DNA from: Chitinophagaceae bacterium UBA7600
Lineage (GTDB): Bacteria; Bacteroidota; Bacteroidia; Chitinophagales; Chitinophagaceae
Reading direction: 5' to 3'
Assembly: GCA_002478885.1 (NCBI GenBank)
Contig: DLKC01000010.1
Span: 1-64,000, forward strand
Length of the DNA: 64,000 bases
How positions within the stretch are numbered: the stretch's first letter is position 1; every line of letters starts with the position of its first letter. The notes beneath the pieces were generated by a model, which was not told the DNA's origin, ran no database searches, and saw only the letters and a list, made by a program, of their open reading frames with translations. Of the stretch, positions 44,415 through 53,262 are shown one piece after another. Position numbers and translations under genes: made by a program.

Positions 44415-46007
44415 ATGTCAGTAAATAAACAGAAACTTGTAAAGACCGGTATATGGCAGGTGCTGAACACTGTAGTGGTGGTATTGTCACAGATCGTTGC
44501 CAACGCGATCATCGTGCGTTACGTATCAAAGCAGGAGTTTGGTGTAATGGCTATTACCAATACGTTCATCAACCTTGCAAGTTTTATTTCTGAAGCCGGC
44601 ATGGGCGATGCGCTTATGCAACGTCGTGATGTGGAAGCGCAGCACAAGAATGCGGCCCTTTATTTTAGCTTTTTATTTTCCTGTTTCCTTTACCTGATAC
44701 TTTATATTGCCGCTCCATACATTTCTTCTTTTTATCCCGACGCACTTGTTAATAATGAGCCGGTGCTTATTCCTGCGTTAAGGGTGTTAGGGTTGAGTTT
44801 TATTTTTCTCGCCCTTGGATCTTCTTCGCTTAACCTGCTGATGAAGCGGTTTAATTTCAAGACGGTTTTCTTTAGCGACAGTCTTACCTTATTGCTTTCA
44901 AATGTATTGGGCGTTGTACTTGCAATGTATGGATGGGGCGTATGGTCACTTGTTTATTCAATACTTTTTTACAATGTTGCTCGCTTGGTGATGGTATGGA
45001 TTTTTGAGCCAATACCTATTTTCCTGGGGGCGAAACTGCGCCACTGGAAAGATCTTTTCAGCTATGGTGTTGGATTAACACTGGTGCGGTTTTACAATTT
45101 TGTAAGCGGGTTCGGGATCATACTTATTATTGGCAAGTTGATCGGTACTGAACAGACCGGTGTATATGACAGGTCTTACCGCATTACCAATATCCCTGTC
45201 CGATACCTCGGCGATATGATCCAAAAGATCATGATGCCGTTCATGGTCAAGATCAATGACCAGGAAGACAAGCTGTATGCATTTTTTTACAGGGGCATGT
45301 CTTTGTCAAACGCATTGCTTGTGCCGATAAGCGTGTTTGCCATTGTATTTTGCCAGCCGATTGTAACAATACTCCTCGGGCATAAATGGGAGAGCGCGGT
45401 GGTGCCGATGCAGATATTGTTTATCTCGCTGCCGTTTCGCATAACCACCAAGGTTGCCGATGTACTAATGCGTGCAAAGAACCTGGTGTTTAAAAATGCC
45501 AACAGGAAACTGCAATATATTATTGTTCTGTGTGTGGGTATTGTGTTGTTTAGCAAATGGGGTATCACGGGTATAACAGCTGCTGTTACCGGTGCGGCCA
45601 TTTTTAACTATGTGTTTATGCTGGTGACCATCAAAAACCATGTGTTCAAAAAGGGTTGGAAAAAGCTGATCATCAGTCCGTTTAAAGATGGCGCTGTTAT
45701 CGCTTTGATCTCCGTATTGCCTTCGTGGGGTTTGTATTGGTTACTTAACCAGTTAATAAAAGAAGAGTGGCTTTCGTTTACTATACTTTGTGCTGTGCTT
45801 GGATTGTTCCTGGCGTTTGCATTTTTGAAAAAGCCAAAACTGCTGGGCCGCGATTTTGTGGAATTGAGGGCACAGCTAATGAAAATGATCAAGAACAAAG
45901 GCAAAGGTGGTGGCAAGGGAAAGGGTAAACGTAAACGACAGTTGCTGGCGGAGCAGGAGGATAATGAAGCCGGCAGTACAACCGACGAAACAACGGTTAG
46001 CGAATAA
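44415..46007 (+). CDS. Polysaccharide flippase (Wzx/MOP superfamily) with basic tail
   Basis: This 530-residue protein has about 12-14 membrane segments and the N-terminal pattern of oligosaccharide flippases (GIWQVLNTVVVVLSQIVANA, RYVSKQEFGVMAI, EAGMGDALMQR). It should move undecaprenyl-linked repeat units to the periplasmic face. The C-terminal 45 residues are unusual: a Lys/Gly run (KNKGKGGGKGKGKRKR) followed by an acidic, Thr-rich end. This cytoplasmic tail is not part of the family fold. The next sulfotransferase starts 4 bases after its stop, so flippase and sulfotransferase are coupled genetically. Confidence 0.9.
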   Translation: MSVNKQKLVKTGIWQVLNTVVVVLSQIVANAIIVRYVSKQEFGVMAITNTFINLASFISEAGMGDALMQRRDVEAQHKNAALYFSFLFSCFLYLILYIAAPYISSFYPDALVNNEPVLIPALRVLGLSFIFLALGSSSLNLLMKRFNFKTVFFSDSLTLLLSNVLGVVLAMYGWGVWSLVYSILFYNVARLVMVWIFEPIPIFLGAKLRHWKDLFSYGVGLTLVRFYNFVSGFGIILIIGKLIGTEQTGVYDRSYRITNIPVRYLGDMIQKIMMPFMVKINDQEDKLYAFFYRGMSLSNALLVPISVFAIVFCQPIVTILLGHKWESAVVPMQILFISLPFRITTKVADVLMRAKNLVFKNANRKLQYIIVLCVGIVLFSKWGITGITAAVTGAAIFNYVFMLVTIKNHVFKKGWKKLIISPFKDGAVIALISVLPSWGLYWLLNQLIKEEWLSFTILCAVLGLFLAFAFLKKPKLLGRDFVELRAQLMKMIKNKGKGGGKGKGKRKRQLLAEQEDNEAGSTTDETTVSE

Positions 46008-46011
46008 GCAT

Positions 46012-46761
46012 ATGACCAGATTTGTAATTTTTACTACTCCGAGAACAGGATCAACGCTGTTGATCAAGTCGCTGGACACGCATCCCGAAATTATGTGTGC
46101 CGGTGAAATATTCTTTTTCAAGGGAGCCGTTTTTCATAATGAATACAAATACCATTTTATAAAAATCCCAGGGATTGGCAATAAACTGAACTATGTTGTG
46201 AACTACCCCTTCGTCTGGCTAAAGTTGAAAGGTTTTTTGAATCGCTTTTTTACAAGCAACAGCAAAGGAGAGCAGGCAAGAGGATTTAAGCTAATGCATT
46301 ACCAAACTTATTACCTGCCGGGGGTAGTCGATTACCTGGCTAAGGAAAAAATAAGGGTAATCGTGCTGATCAGAAAGAATGTGCTGAGAAATACCTTGTC
46401 GGACCTGAGGGCAAGATCAACCGGTGTTTACCACAATGCGGCAGGCGTAAAAGTGAATGCGATACCCAAATTTAAGGTGGATGTGCAAGAGCTTGGGCGT
46501 AAAATGCGGGAGATCGAAAGTTTTAATAAGCAATTGGATAAGGCATCGGAAAAACTTGACCGCAAAATTGTTTATTACGAAGACTTTGAAAACTGGGAAG
46601 CTTGTATTGCAGGTGTTCAACAGTTTATTGGCGTGAGTGAAACGAAATTAGCTGCTGCTTCTAAAAAACTTAACCCTGAACGACTGGAGGATATGCTGGA
46701 GAATTATGACGAGGTGAAGAATTGGCTAACCGTCAACGGGTATTCGGCGTATCTCGACTAA
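46012..46761 (+). CDS. Sulfotransferase 3 of the polysaccharide cluster
   Basis: This 249-residue protein begins MTRFVIFTTPRTGSTLLIKS, the PAPS 5'-phosphosulfate loop, followed by HPEIMCAGEIFF. IRVIVLIRKNVLRNTLSDLRAR (about 115-137) provides the 3'-phosphate contact, and VYYEDFENWE lies near residue 190. It resembles Stf0/NodH-like sulfotransferases, including the short size. I chose the ATG at 46012; a longer frame from 45907 would overlap the flippase tail by 100 bases. The four-base gap to the flippase stop supports this start. Confidence 0.85.
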   Translation: MTRFVIFTTPRTGSTLLIKSLDTHPEIMCAGEIFFFKGAVFHNEYKYHFIKIPGIGNKLNYVVNYPFVWLKLKGFLNRFFTSNSKGEQARGFKLMHYQTYYLPGVVDYLAKEKIRVIVLIRKNVLRNTLSDLRARSTGVYHNAAGVKVNAIPKFKVDVQELGRKMREIESFNKQLDKASEKLDRKIVYYEDFENWEACIAGVQQFIGVSETKLAAASKKLNPERLEDMLENYDEVKNWLTVNGYSAYLD

Positions 46762-46846
46762 GCTGTTGTTTTTTGTATTAGATTGCAAGGGCACGGGAGC
46801 ACCGGAAATGATGGATGTTTTGCTCAGGTATTAGGAAGATTTTGAA

Positions 46847-46895
46847 GCGTGCGATCCCGAATCGATCCTCACGGGACAGGTCCGATGAAGATACC
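46847..46895. repeat. 50-bp intergenic repeat, copy B
   Basis: GCGTGCGATCCCGAATCG, then ATCCTCACGGGACAGG, matches copy A at 43371-43420. It lies 72 bases before the start of sulfotransferase 4. Confidence 0.75.
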
Positions 46896-46967
46896 ACCCG
46901 GAAGGAAGCCCGGTATAAAAATGTATTTGTGTGTTTATAATAGTGTTGTAAGCAATAATAAGACTGC

Positions 46968-47897
46968 ATGTATCCAAACTTTATCATTATCGGACCGCCC
47001 AAATGTGCATCTACATCGTTGCATTATTATCTTGGGCAGCATCCTGAAATTTTTACCACCAAAGTAAAAGAGACGAGGTTCTTTAGCCTTTATTATGATA
47101 AGGGTATGGACTACTATGCGCACTATTTTGACAATGCCGGGAAGGCAAAAGCGGTTGGTGAAGCGACGCCGAGTTATTGTTTTTTACCTTATGTAGCAGA
47201 CAGGATAAAGGAACACTTTCCTGAGATAAAACTTATTCTTTGTTTTCGTAACCCGCTTGACAGGACATTTTCGAGCTGGCTGATGCAGAAAGGAATGGGC
47301 AAGGAGCAACAACCATTGAAAGAGGCGATTGAAATAAATAAAAAGCAGCTGGCTTATGTTACGCTGGAAGGAGCAGAAGGAGCGAAGACATGGGTTAACA
47401 GCTGGGGCAATTTTAGTGCGGATGAATCGAGGCTGAGAACGTATATACAGGGCGGCATGTTTGCGCAAATATTAAAGTCTTATTACCAGCGGTTTAAACC
47501 TGAGCAGGTAAAGATGATCTTTCTTGATGACCTTAAGAAAGATTTCGACGGAACGATGAGCAGCCTGTTTAGCTTCCTGGGTGTGGATGAAAAGTTTATT
47601 GTGCCCGACAAGAACGTGGTGAATTTTCACTATGACCGAAAGGCGAACAAACTCACCAATAAGATTTTTGGCGTAAACGGCACAAAAGTTTTGTCAGGCC
47701 TCACACCAAAATTTATCAAGGACAGGTTGAAGAAAGCATGGAAAACCAAGGAGCCTGTAAAGCTTGGAATGGAGGACAGACTTTATCTTTGGGAGATTTT
47801 TAAAGATGACGTGGCTGAGCTAGAAAAGATGACCGGACGCGACCTGTCTGACTGGAACCCGAATTTGAAAAAAGAAAGAAATCCTGTTGCACCATAA
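46968..47897 (+). CDS. Sulfotransferase 4, heparan-sulfate-type domain
   Basis: This 309-residue protein begins NFIIIGPPKCASTSLHYYLG (PAPS 5' loop), then HPEIFTTKVKETRFFS. Both strings are characteristic of the Sulfotransfer_1 family that includes heparan sulfate N- and O-sulfotransferases. IKLILCFRNPLDRTFSSWLM (about 85-105) is the 3'-phosphate segment. KMIFLDDLKKDF and the C-terminal RLYLWEIFKDDVAELEKMTGRDLSDW (positions about 265-292) are also typical. It is of a different branch from the other four enzymes. A carbohydrate acceptor is most likely. Confidence 0.9.
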   Translation: MYPNFIIIGPPKCASTSLHYYLGQHPEIFTTKVKETRFFSLYYDKGMDYYAHYFDNAGKAKAVGEATPSYCFLPYVADRIKEHFPEIKLILCFRNPLDRTFSSWLMQKGMGKEQQPLKEAIEINKKQLAYVTLEGAEGAKTWVNSWGNFSADESRLRTYIQGGMFAQILKSYYQRFKPEQVKMIFLDDLKKDFDGTMSSLFSFLGVDEKFIVPDKNVVNFHYDRKANKLTNKIFGVNGTKVLSGLTPKFIKDRLKKAWKTKEPVKLGMEDRLYLWEIFKDDVAELEKMTGRDLSDWNPNLKKERNPVAP

Positions 47898-47973
47898 CAA
47901 TATTATTGACCGGTGAAGTGTAATTTCCTGAGGAGTGAAATTGCAGCCAAACCGGGAGCGCTAAAAGAAATTT

Positions 47974-49443
47974 ATGAAAATTGAACTGAAACTGAAAGAT
48001 GCGTGGTATTGGGGTTCTGGTTTTGCGATGCTGGCGATGGCATCAATATCCATGTACCTTGATAACCCGTTACCTATGCTGGCTGTGGCATTGCCATTGA
48101 TCTTACTTGACCGGGCTTATATTATTCCCGTGCTTTTATTCATTGCCTGTATTGAAGGCTCTTTCAGTTCGGAAGATTCAAGTTCGCAGGCGGAGTCCCT
48201 GGCGATCTTGTTTATCGGCCCGTTATTCATCTACGATTTTTTTCACCATAACAAGGTAAAAGTACCTTATAAGTTCGTGTTGCTTTTCCTCATTTTTGGC
48301 ATTTTTGTTATCTGGGGCACGATCGTTTTTAAAATGAACAATGATATTGAGCAATACCTTGCCAATGTTATTATAGGTGCATCGAGCCTTACAACGGGTG
48401 TTGTGGTAAAGTCGATCATGAAAGTGATTAAGATCGCTTTCTTTTTCTTCTACCTCAAATCACTGATTAATTATGACCGAAGTGTATTGTACCGGGGGCT
48501 GACGATCATGAAAGATTTTGTGCCGTATCTCTTTGTTTGCATTCTTGCCGACATGGTTTTGTTTGGTGCAGAAACTTCCAAGTTTGATACCCTGCATTTT
48601 GGTGAAGCCAAGCATGGCGATTTTACGGCGAATCTTGATGCTTTGGGCTATGTGCTGATGATTGGCATTTTTGAAAAGAGCACAACCTGGTTTAAACGTT
48701 TCGTGGCTTTGTGCGGTGTAGGCATGTTGTTTTTTATGATCATGGAACTTGCCTCGCGAAATGGATTGCTGTGTCTTTTGCTGATGGGGGGAATAGGTGG
48801 GCTTGTGGGCATATGGCATATGGAAATGGGTTTTAAAGTGCTGGTGGTTTCGGCTGCAGTTGCTGCAGTAGGTGTAGGTTTTTATTTTTTCCAGGACTCA
48901 CCAACGATTCAACGTTTGATTTATTACCAGGAGGAAAGGGAAGGTGGTGACAGGCTAGCATACTGGCTGGGTGGAGCATTGGCGTTGCAGGAGGAGCCTT
49001 TCTTTGGTTTGGGTGGAAATGAAGCAGCGTCTTATTATGCGGTTGACAAATATTCGCCTGATGCTGATGTAGAGGGCCATGTAATGCACAACACTTTTCT
49101 TGAGTTTGCAGTGGAATATGGCCTTGTGGGCGAATGTTTTTATCTCGTATTCATCTTCATCATACTTTACCATGCGTGGAAGAATTTCTTCTTTGCCATT
49201 AAATATGAGGATATACTGCTAACAGTGCCCTCGGTCGCTTTCTTTATTTCCATTTTTGCGGGCTTGTTTGTAAGCCGGGTGTGGGAATCAACGTTGTGGT
49301 ACAATATCGTGCTTACGTTTGCCATTTATGTATTGTGGCGAAAACCTGTTGAAGATGCTTTGAGCAAAAGGAAGGCTTACCTTATTCATGGTCTGCCCGA
49401 TCCGATACTTGATCCTTCACTGCCGGTGCGTGTTGTGCTTTAA
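47974..49443 (+). CDS. O-antigen ligase/polymerase family membrane protein (Wzy-like)
   Basis: This 489-residue integral membrane protein has about 11-12 membrane segments. A large external loop near residues 310-375 contains EEREGGDRLAYWLGGALAL and FFGLGGNEAASYY, followed by HNTFLEFAVEYGLVG. The motif G-x-x-x-x-HNxxLExxxxxG is the Wzy_C (O-antigen ligase) signature. It would polymerise lipid-linked repeats or ligate glycan to a carrier. With the flippase, Wzc-like and Wza-like proteins it completes a Wzx/Wzy-type pathway. It lies between two sulfotransferase genes. Confidence 0.87.
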   Translation: MKIELKLKDAWYWGSGFAMLAMASISMYLDNPLPMLAVALPLILLDRAYIIPVLLFIACIEGSFSSEDSSSQAESLAILFIGPLFIYDFFHHNKVKVPYKFVLLFLIFGIFVIWGTIVFKMNNDIEQYLANVIIGASSLTTGVVVKSIMKVIKIAFFFFYLKSLINYDRSVLYRGLTIMKDFVPYLFVCILADMVLFGAETSKFDTLHFGEAKHGDFTANLDALGYVLMIGIFEKSTTWFKRFVALCGVGMLFFMIMELASRNGLLCLLLMGGIGGLVGIWHMEMGFKVLVVSAAVAAVGVGFYFFQDSPTIQRLIYYQEEREGGDRLAYWLGGALALQEEPFFGLGGNEAASYYAVDKYSPDADVEGHVMHNTFLEFAVEYGLVGECFYLVFIFIILYHAWKNFFFAIKYEDILLTVPSVAFFISIFAGLFVSRVWESTLWYNIVLTFAIYVLWRKPVEDALSKRKAYLIHGLPDPILDPSLPVRVVL

Positions 49444-49541
49444 TCAACTATTGAATACAGAAAATCTTTTTGACACTTTATCATAAACCGATCGCTATAT
49501 AGTTCAATAAAACCAATAACCAAAACCGACACCAAGCACTT

Positions 49542-50486
49542 ATGAATGATAAACCGGTTAAGTATGAAGAGCTGCTCGAAAAGCCGATCATCTTTTTTGG
49601 CAGCGGCCGGTCTGGCACCACCATATTATCAGAGATTATTTTTCAGCATGAAGACCTTGCGTGGCATTCCAATTACCAGGAGCTATTGCCGCGCTCGGCT
49701 ATGATAAACCTCGTGCGCCGCTTATTTGAAAACAAGTACTGGCGATTCATTAAGTACTGGAATTTTGTTGGCGTTAGTAAGAATACGAGGCAAAAATGGA
49801 AGTCCATTTTTCACCTGCTCGTTTTTAGCCCTATTGAACGTTACGATTTCTGGGAATATATTACAGGCAAACGCATTGATTTCTCCCGTGGATTTCTTTT
49901 AGGTGAACATGCTACCCCGGAAGAAAGAAGGAAGATCAGGAGCCATTTGGCAAAGCAGGTAAAATACCAGGGCCGCAAAAGGCTTATCATGAAATTCACC
50001 GGGCCTGCCCGGATCGAATATCTTACGAGTATTTTCCCCGACGCCATATTTGTAAGCATCGCACGTGAGCCCATCGCTACGGTGCGTTCCTGGCTTGAAG
50101 TAGGTTTCTGGCAAAGGCAAGGTATCAACCGGCTTTGGTGGATCGGTGCATACACTCCCGAAGAAGAGGCAGAAGCCGAAAAGTTAAAGGCCGATCCGGC
50201 GCTTATCACGGCTTTCCAGTATAAGAAGCTGATGGAAACAACGCAACTGGAAATTGAAAAACTCAAAGTGCCGATTCTTGAAACCCGCTATGAAGCATTT
50301 GTGCAGGATCCTGTGGCACTGGTAAAAAAAATACTTGACTTTGTGCAGTTGCCTGCTTCAAAATATGTGGATGCATATGTGCAGGAAATGGTGGTGAGCA
50401 ACCGCAACACGAGGGCGTCGAAAAAAACAAGCTTTTCAGAGGAGACTCAAAAGCGGATCCTTGAAATCGCGGCTCCTTTTTCATAA
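49542..50486 (+). CDS. Sulfotransferase 5, paralogue of sulfotransferase 1
   Basis: This 314-residue protein shares EKPIIFFGSGRSGTT (PAPS loop) and the following SNYQ, WEYITGKRIDFSRGFL, SIFPDAIFVSIAREP and LWWIGAYT segments with the enzyme at 42344-43252, in the same order. The 3'-phosphate region is FVSIAREPIATVRSWLEVGF. It is a duplicated gene at the other end of the cluster. Different residues around the acceptor side suggest different regioselectivity, which I cannot confirm. The next gene starts 123 bases later, with a repeat half-element between. Confidence 0.88.
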   Translation: MNDKPVKYEELLEKPIIFFGSGRSGTTILSEIIFQHEDLAWHSNYQELLPRSAMINLVRRLFENKYWRFIKYWNFVGVSKNTRQKWKSIFHLLVFSPIERYDFWEYITGKRIDFSRGFLLGEHATPEERRKIRSHLAKQVKYQGRKRLIMKFTGPARIEYLTSIFPDAIFVSIAREPIATVRSWLEVGFWQRQGINRLWWIGAYTPEEEAEAEKLKADPALITAFQYKKLMETTQLEIEKLKVPILETRYEAFVQDPVALVKKILDFVQLPASKYVDAYVQEMVVSNRNTRASKKTSFSEETQKRILEIAAPFS

Positions 50487-50535
50487 CGCATGATACAGTT
50501 TTTTGTGCCGGCAATTGAATATCAATAAAACTTTC

Positions 50536-50555
50536 GTTGCGTCGCACTCTTGTAC
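50536..50555 (-). repeat. GCGACGCAA element, single copy, reverse
   Basis: GTTGCGTCGCACTCTTGTAC, exact reverse core, 50 bases after the stop of sulfotransferase 5. Confidence 0.9.
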
Positions 50556-50609
50556 TTCAACAATAACAGCAGCAGTTACCTTCTAACAATAACCTGAGAA
50601 ATAATCAAG

Positions 50610-51734
50610 ATGCCAGAATCACAAATCAATCAGCCGCAAGTAAAAGTTGCACATGTTATAAGGGTATTCAGTTATGGTGGCGCTGAAGTTTTGTTACGTG
50701 AATTCTTTACTACAAAAGAATTTAAGAAAGAGGTAATCTCAGATGTTTTTGTACTCGACCATATCAAGCTTGGTTTAAAAGATGATGTTACTCCCAACAT
50801 CCGCAATTTCTATTTTTACTACATTACTACCTGGCGTTTCTTCTTCGAATATTTTAAATTCCTCCGCCAGTTGGCAAAGGGCAATTACGATGTGGTTCAT
50901 ATGCATCTCCCTGTTGCCGGCTGGATGGGCATTGTTGCAAAGCTTTTTTGCGGCAAAACAAATTTTGTGTACAGCGAGCATAATCTTGTTAACTACTATA
51001 CCAAATACAATTACTATATCAGCGGCTGGGTTTATGGATTGTTCGACTGCGTTATTTATGTATCGCATGAAGTGGGAGAGGTGATTAATAAAGTAAGAAA
51101 GGGATGGTTCTATAAAACAAAAAAAGGCGTAACGATCCTCAATGGAATTGATACGGAAAAATTCCAATGCACGCATCGTAGTGAACTTAAACCCTCGGAA
51201 ACATTAACGATCGGGCTCGTGGCCAGGTTTCGCCCACAGAAACGTGTTGACCGCTGGGCCGAGGTGGCCGCTGCTATTCATAAAATAAACCCGGGTATTA
51301 AATTTTTGATGGTAGGTGATGGCCCGAGTGACGATCTGCTGCGGGAGACAATCACCAAGCTTAACATGAACGGGGTAATAGAATTGCCCGGCATGCTTTC
51401 TGATACTTTTGCAGCTTATAAAAAGATCGATATTTTTTTACTTACGAGTGATTTTGAAGGATTGCCGCTTGCACTGCTCGAAGCCATGAGTTGCGGTTGT
51501 GTGCCTGTAGTAAGCAATGTTGGCGGAATAAAGCAACTCGATTTTGGTGGCGTAGGCCATAAGTTTGATGCGTTTGATCCTGCCGCGATTGCAAATGTTA
51601 TCGATGGCTATACAAAAGATCCCGGAGCCTATTTCGATCAAAGCGAAAGGGCAAGGGCATTTGTAATTAAGAACTATTCGCTCACCAAGCAAGTGAATGA
51701 GATCATTGCACTGTACCGCGAACTGATAGGATAA
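50610..51734 (+). CDS. GT4 family glycosyltransferase
   Basis: This 374-residue GT-B enzyme has an N-terminal acceptor domain (KVAHVIRVFSYGGAEVLLREF; YDVVHMHLPVAGWMGIVAKL). The C-terminal donor domain has TIGLVARFRPQKRVDRWAEV, FLMVGDGP and the ExxxxxE-like motif DFEGLPLALLEAMSCG. It adds one sugar from an NDP donor with retention, on the cytoplasmic side. It is the only glycosyltransferase in the export cluster. The rest of the repeat unit must be built by enzymes encoded elsewhere, or the unit is very simple. A strong terminator follows. Confidence 0.92.
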   Translation: MPESQINQPQVKVAHVIRVFSYGGAEVLLREFFTTKEFKKEVISDVFVLDHIKLGLKDDVTPNIRNFYFYYITTWRFFFEYFKFLRQLAKGNYDVVHMHLPVAGWMGIVAKLFCGKTNFVYSEHNLVNYYTKYNYYISGWVYGLFDCVIYVSHEVGEVINKVRKGWFYKTKKGVTILNGIDTEKFQCTHRSELKPSETLTIGLVARFRPQKRVDRWAEVAAAIHKINPGIKFLMVGDGPSDDLLRETITKLNMNGVIELPGMLSDTFAAYKKIDIFLLTSDFEGLPLALLEAMSCGCVPVVSNVGGIKQLDFGGVGHKFDAFDPAAIANVIDGYTKDPGAYFDQSERARAFVIKNYSLTKQVNEIIALYRELIG

Positions 51735-51757
51735 CCATTGCGGGTAAAATTTTTTAT

Positions 51758-51792
51758 AAAAAGAAGCCGGAAACATTTTCAGCTTCTTTTTT
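51758..51792 (+). terminator. Terminator at the end of the polysaccharide cluster
   Basis: AAAAAGAAGC (51758-51767) and GCTTCTTTTT (51782-51791) form a 10-bp stem with a 14-base loop and run into Ts, 24 bases after the GT4 stop. Confidence 0.85.
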
Positions 51793-51846
51793 GTTTTAAT
51801 CCGGTCATAACTTTATAGCTTACCTTTTGTTGCCTTTTGTAAAGTT

Positions 51847-51866
51847 GTACAAGTGTGCGACGCAAG
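51847..51866 (+). repeat. GCGACGCAA element, single copy, forward
   Basis: GTACAAGTGTGCGACGCAAG followed by GAACGATGC, a suffix also found after the copy at 6669-6689. It overlaps the upstream part of the open frame of the phosphoesterase, where it reads as KCATQ. Confidence 0.88.
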
Positions 51867-51919
51867 GAACGATGCGTAAGGGCGTTGGTGCCGATTTTAA
51901 AAAAATCAAAACATTTTAT

Positions 51920-53167
51920 ATGCGCAGCTGGACAGGATGGTGGATCGTAATTGCAATAATGATAGTAGTGGACCTGTATTTTTTTATGGCGGTGCGAACC
52001 GTTACGCAGGGCAGCAGCGACAAAACCAGGATGGCCGTCTACACAGTGTACTGGTCTATTTCTGCGGCAGCGATTTTAACGATCGTGTTGTTTCCTTTCG
52101 TGCAGGCGATGCAGACCAATGTTGTTTTCAGGAATAATGTTTTTGCGATTTTGGTAGGTTTGTTTTTTGCAAAATTGTTGGGCAGCGTTTTTTTCCTGCT
52201 CGATGATATACGCCGCGGCGGCATGTGGCTGATGTCGAAAATATTTAATAATGCCGGTGCGCATTTTACCCACAACGCCAATAATATTTCCCGTTCTTCT
52301 TTTCTAAGCTGGACGGGTATTGTGCTTGGTGGTGGTTTGTTCAGCACGCTGCTCTATGGTTTCAGCAACAAGTACAATTATTCGCTGCGAAAAGTGAAAC
52401 TCACGTTTGCCAATCTACCCGCCAGTTTCAAAGGGTTACGCGTTGTACACATCAGCGATATTCACAGCGGTAGTTTTAACGACAAAGCCGCGGTAACCCG
52501 TGGCGTTGAAATGGTGCTAAATGCACAACCCGATCTTATTCTTTTTACCGGCGACCTGGTAAACGACCGCGCTGATGAAATGAAAGATTATATGGACGTG
52601 TTCGATAAATTAAAAGCGCCTCTGGGTGTTTACAGTACGCTGGGCAATCATGATTATGGCGACTATACTACCTGGCCGAGCGAGCAGGCAAAAAAAGATA
52701 ATCTGGAGCGCCTGAAACAAGTTCATGCAGAGCTTGGCTGGCGTTTATTAATGAATGAGCATGTTGTGCTGGAAAAAGATGAACACAAAGTTGCATTGCT
52801 TGGGATCGAGAACTGGAGTGCATTTGGCAGTTTCCCAAAATATGGCAAAATGAGCGAGGCTTATCCTGGTACAGAAAATTACCCTTTTAAAATCCTGATG
52901 AGTCATGATCCCAGTCACTGGGATGCCGAAGTGAAAGTAAAATACCCGGACATTGACCTGATGCTTAGCGGCCACACGCATGGTATGCAGTTCGGCCTGG
53001 AAAACCCCTATTTTAAATGGAGTCCTGTTCAGTGGTTTTATAAGCAATGGGCCGGGCTTTACCGTGATGGCCGCCAACTCTTGTATGTAAATCGTGGTTA
53101 TGGATTTATCGGATATCCTGGCCGTGTTGGTATAATGCCGGAGGTAACATTGATAGAGCTTGCCTGA
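51920..53167 (+). CDS. Membrane-anchored metallophosphoesterase
   Basis: This protein of about 415 residues has four or five N-terminal membrane segments (to about residue 165). A calcineurin-like phosphoesterase domain follows with all metal ligands: VVHISDIHSG (DxH), LFTGDLVND (GD), TLGNHDYG (GNHD), MSHDPSHW and LSGHTHGMQFG (GHTH). Members of the YkuE/YaeI type act on lipid-linked phosphates such as UDP-diacylglucosamine, but the substrate here is open. The frame is open further upstream to 51827, but that part is a repeat element, so I place the start at ATG 51920. ATG 51872 lies at the edge of the repeat and is less likely. Confidence 0.88.
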   Translation: MRSWTGWWIVIAIMIVVDLYFFMAVRTVTQGSSDKTRMAVYTVYWSISAAAILTIVLFPFVQAMQTNVVFRNNVFAILVGLFFAKLLGSVFFLLDDIRRGGMWLMSKIFNNAGAHFTHNANNISRSSFLSWTGIVLGGGLFSTLLYGFSNKYNYSLRKVKLTFANLPASFKGLRVVHISDIHSGSFNDKAAVTRGVEMVLNAQPDLILFTGDLVNDRADEMKDYMDVFDKLKAPLGVYSTLGNHDYGDYTTWPSEQAKKDNLERLKQVHAELGWRLLMNEHVVLEKDEHKVALLGIENWSAFGSFPKYGKMSEAYPGTENYPFKILMSHDPSHWDAEVKVKYPDIDLMLSGHTHGMQFGLENPYFKWSPVQWFYKQWAGLYRDGRQLLYVNRGYGFIGYPGRVGIMPEVTLIELA

Positions 53168-53217
53168 TAGCAATAACAATTATTTGTTTCCCGGCTATTC
53201 GTCAATGATCAACAATT

Positions 53218-53237
53218 GTTGCGTCGCACACTTGTAC
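53218..53237 (-). repeat. GCGACGCAA element, single copy, reverse
   Basis: GTTGCGTCGCACACTTGTAC, preceded by TTTCCCGGCT and followed by TTCCGTTTCGTTATGCGGCAA. It lies in the 95-base gap between two convergent genes, nearer the right-hand stop codon. Confidence 0.9.
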
Positions 53238-53262
53238 TTCCGTTTCGTTATGCGGCAACAGG

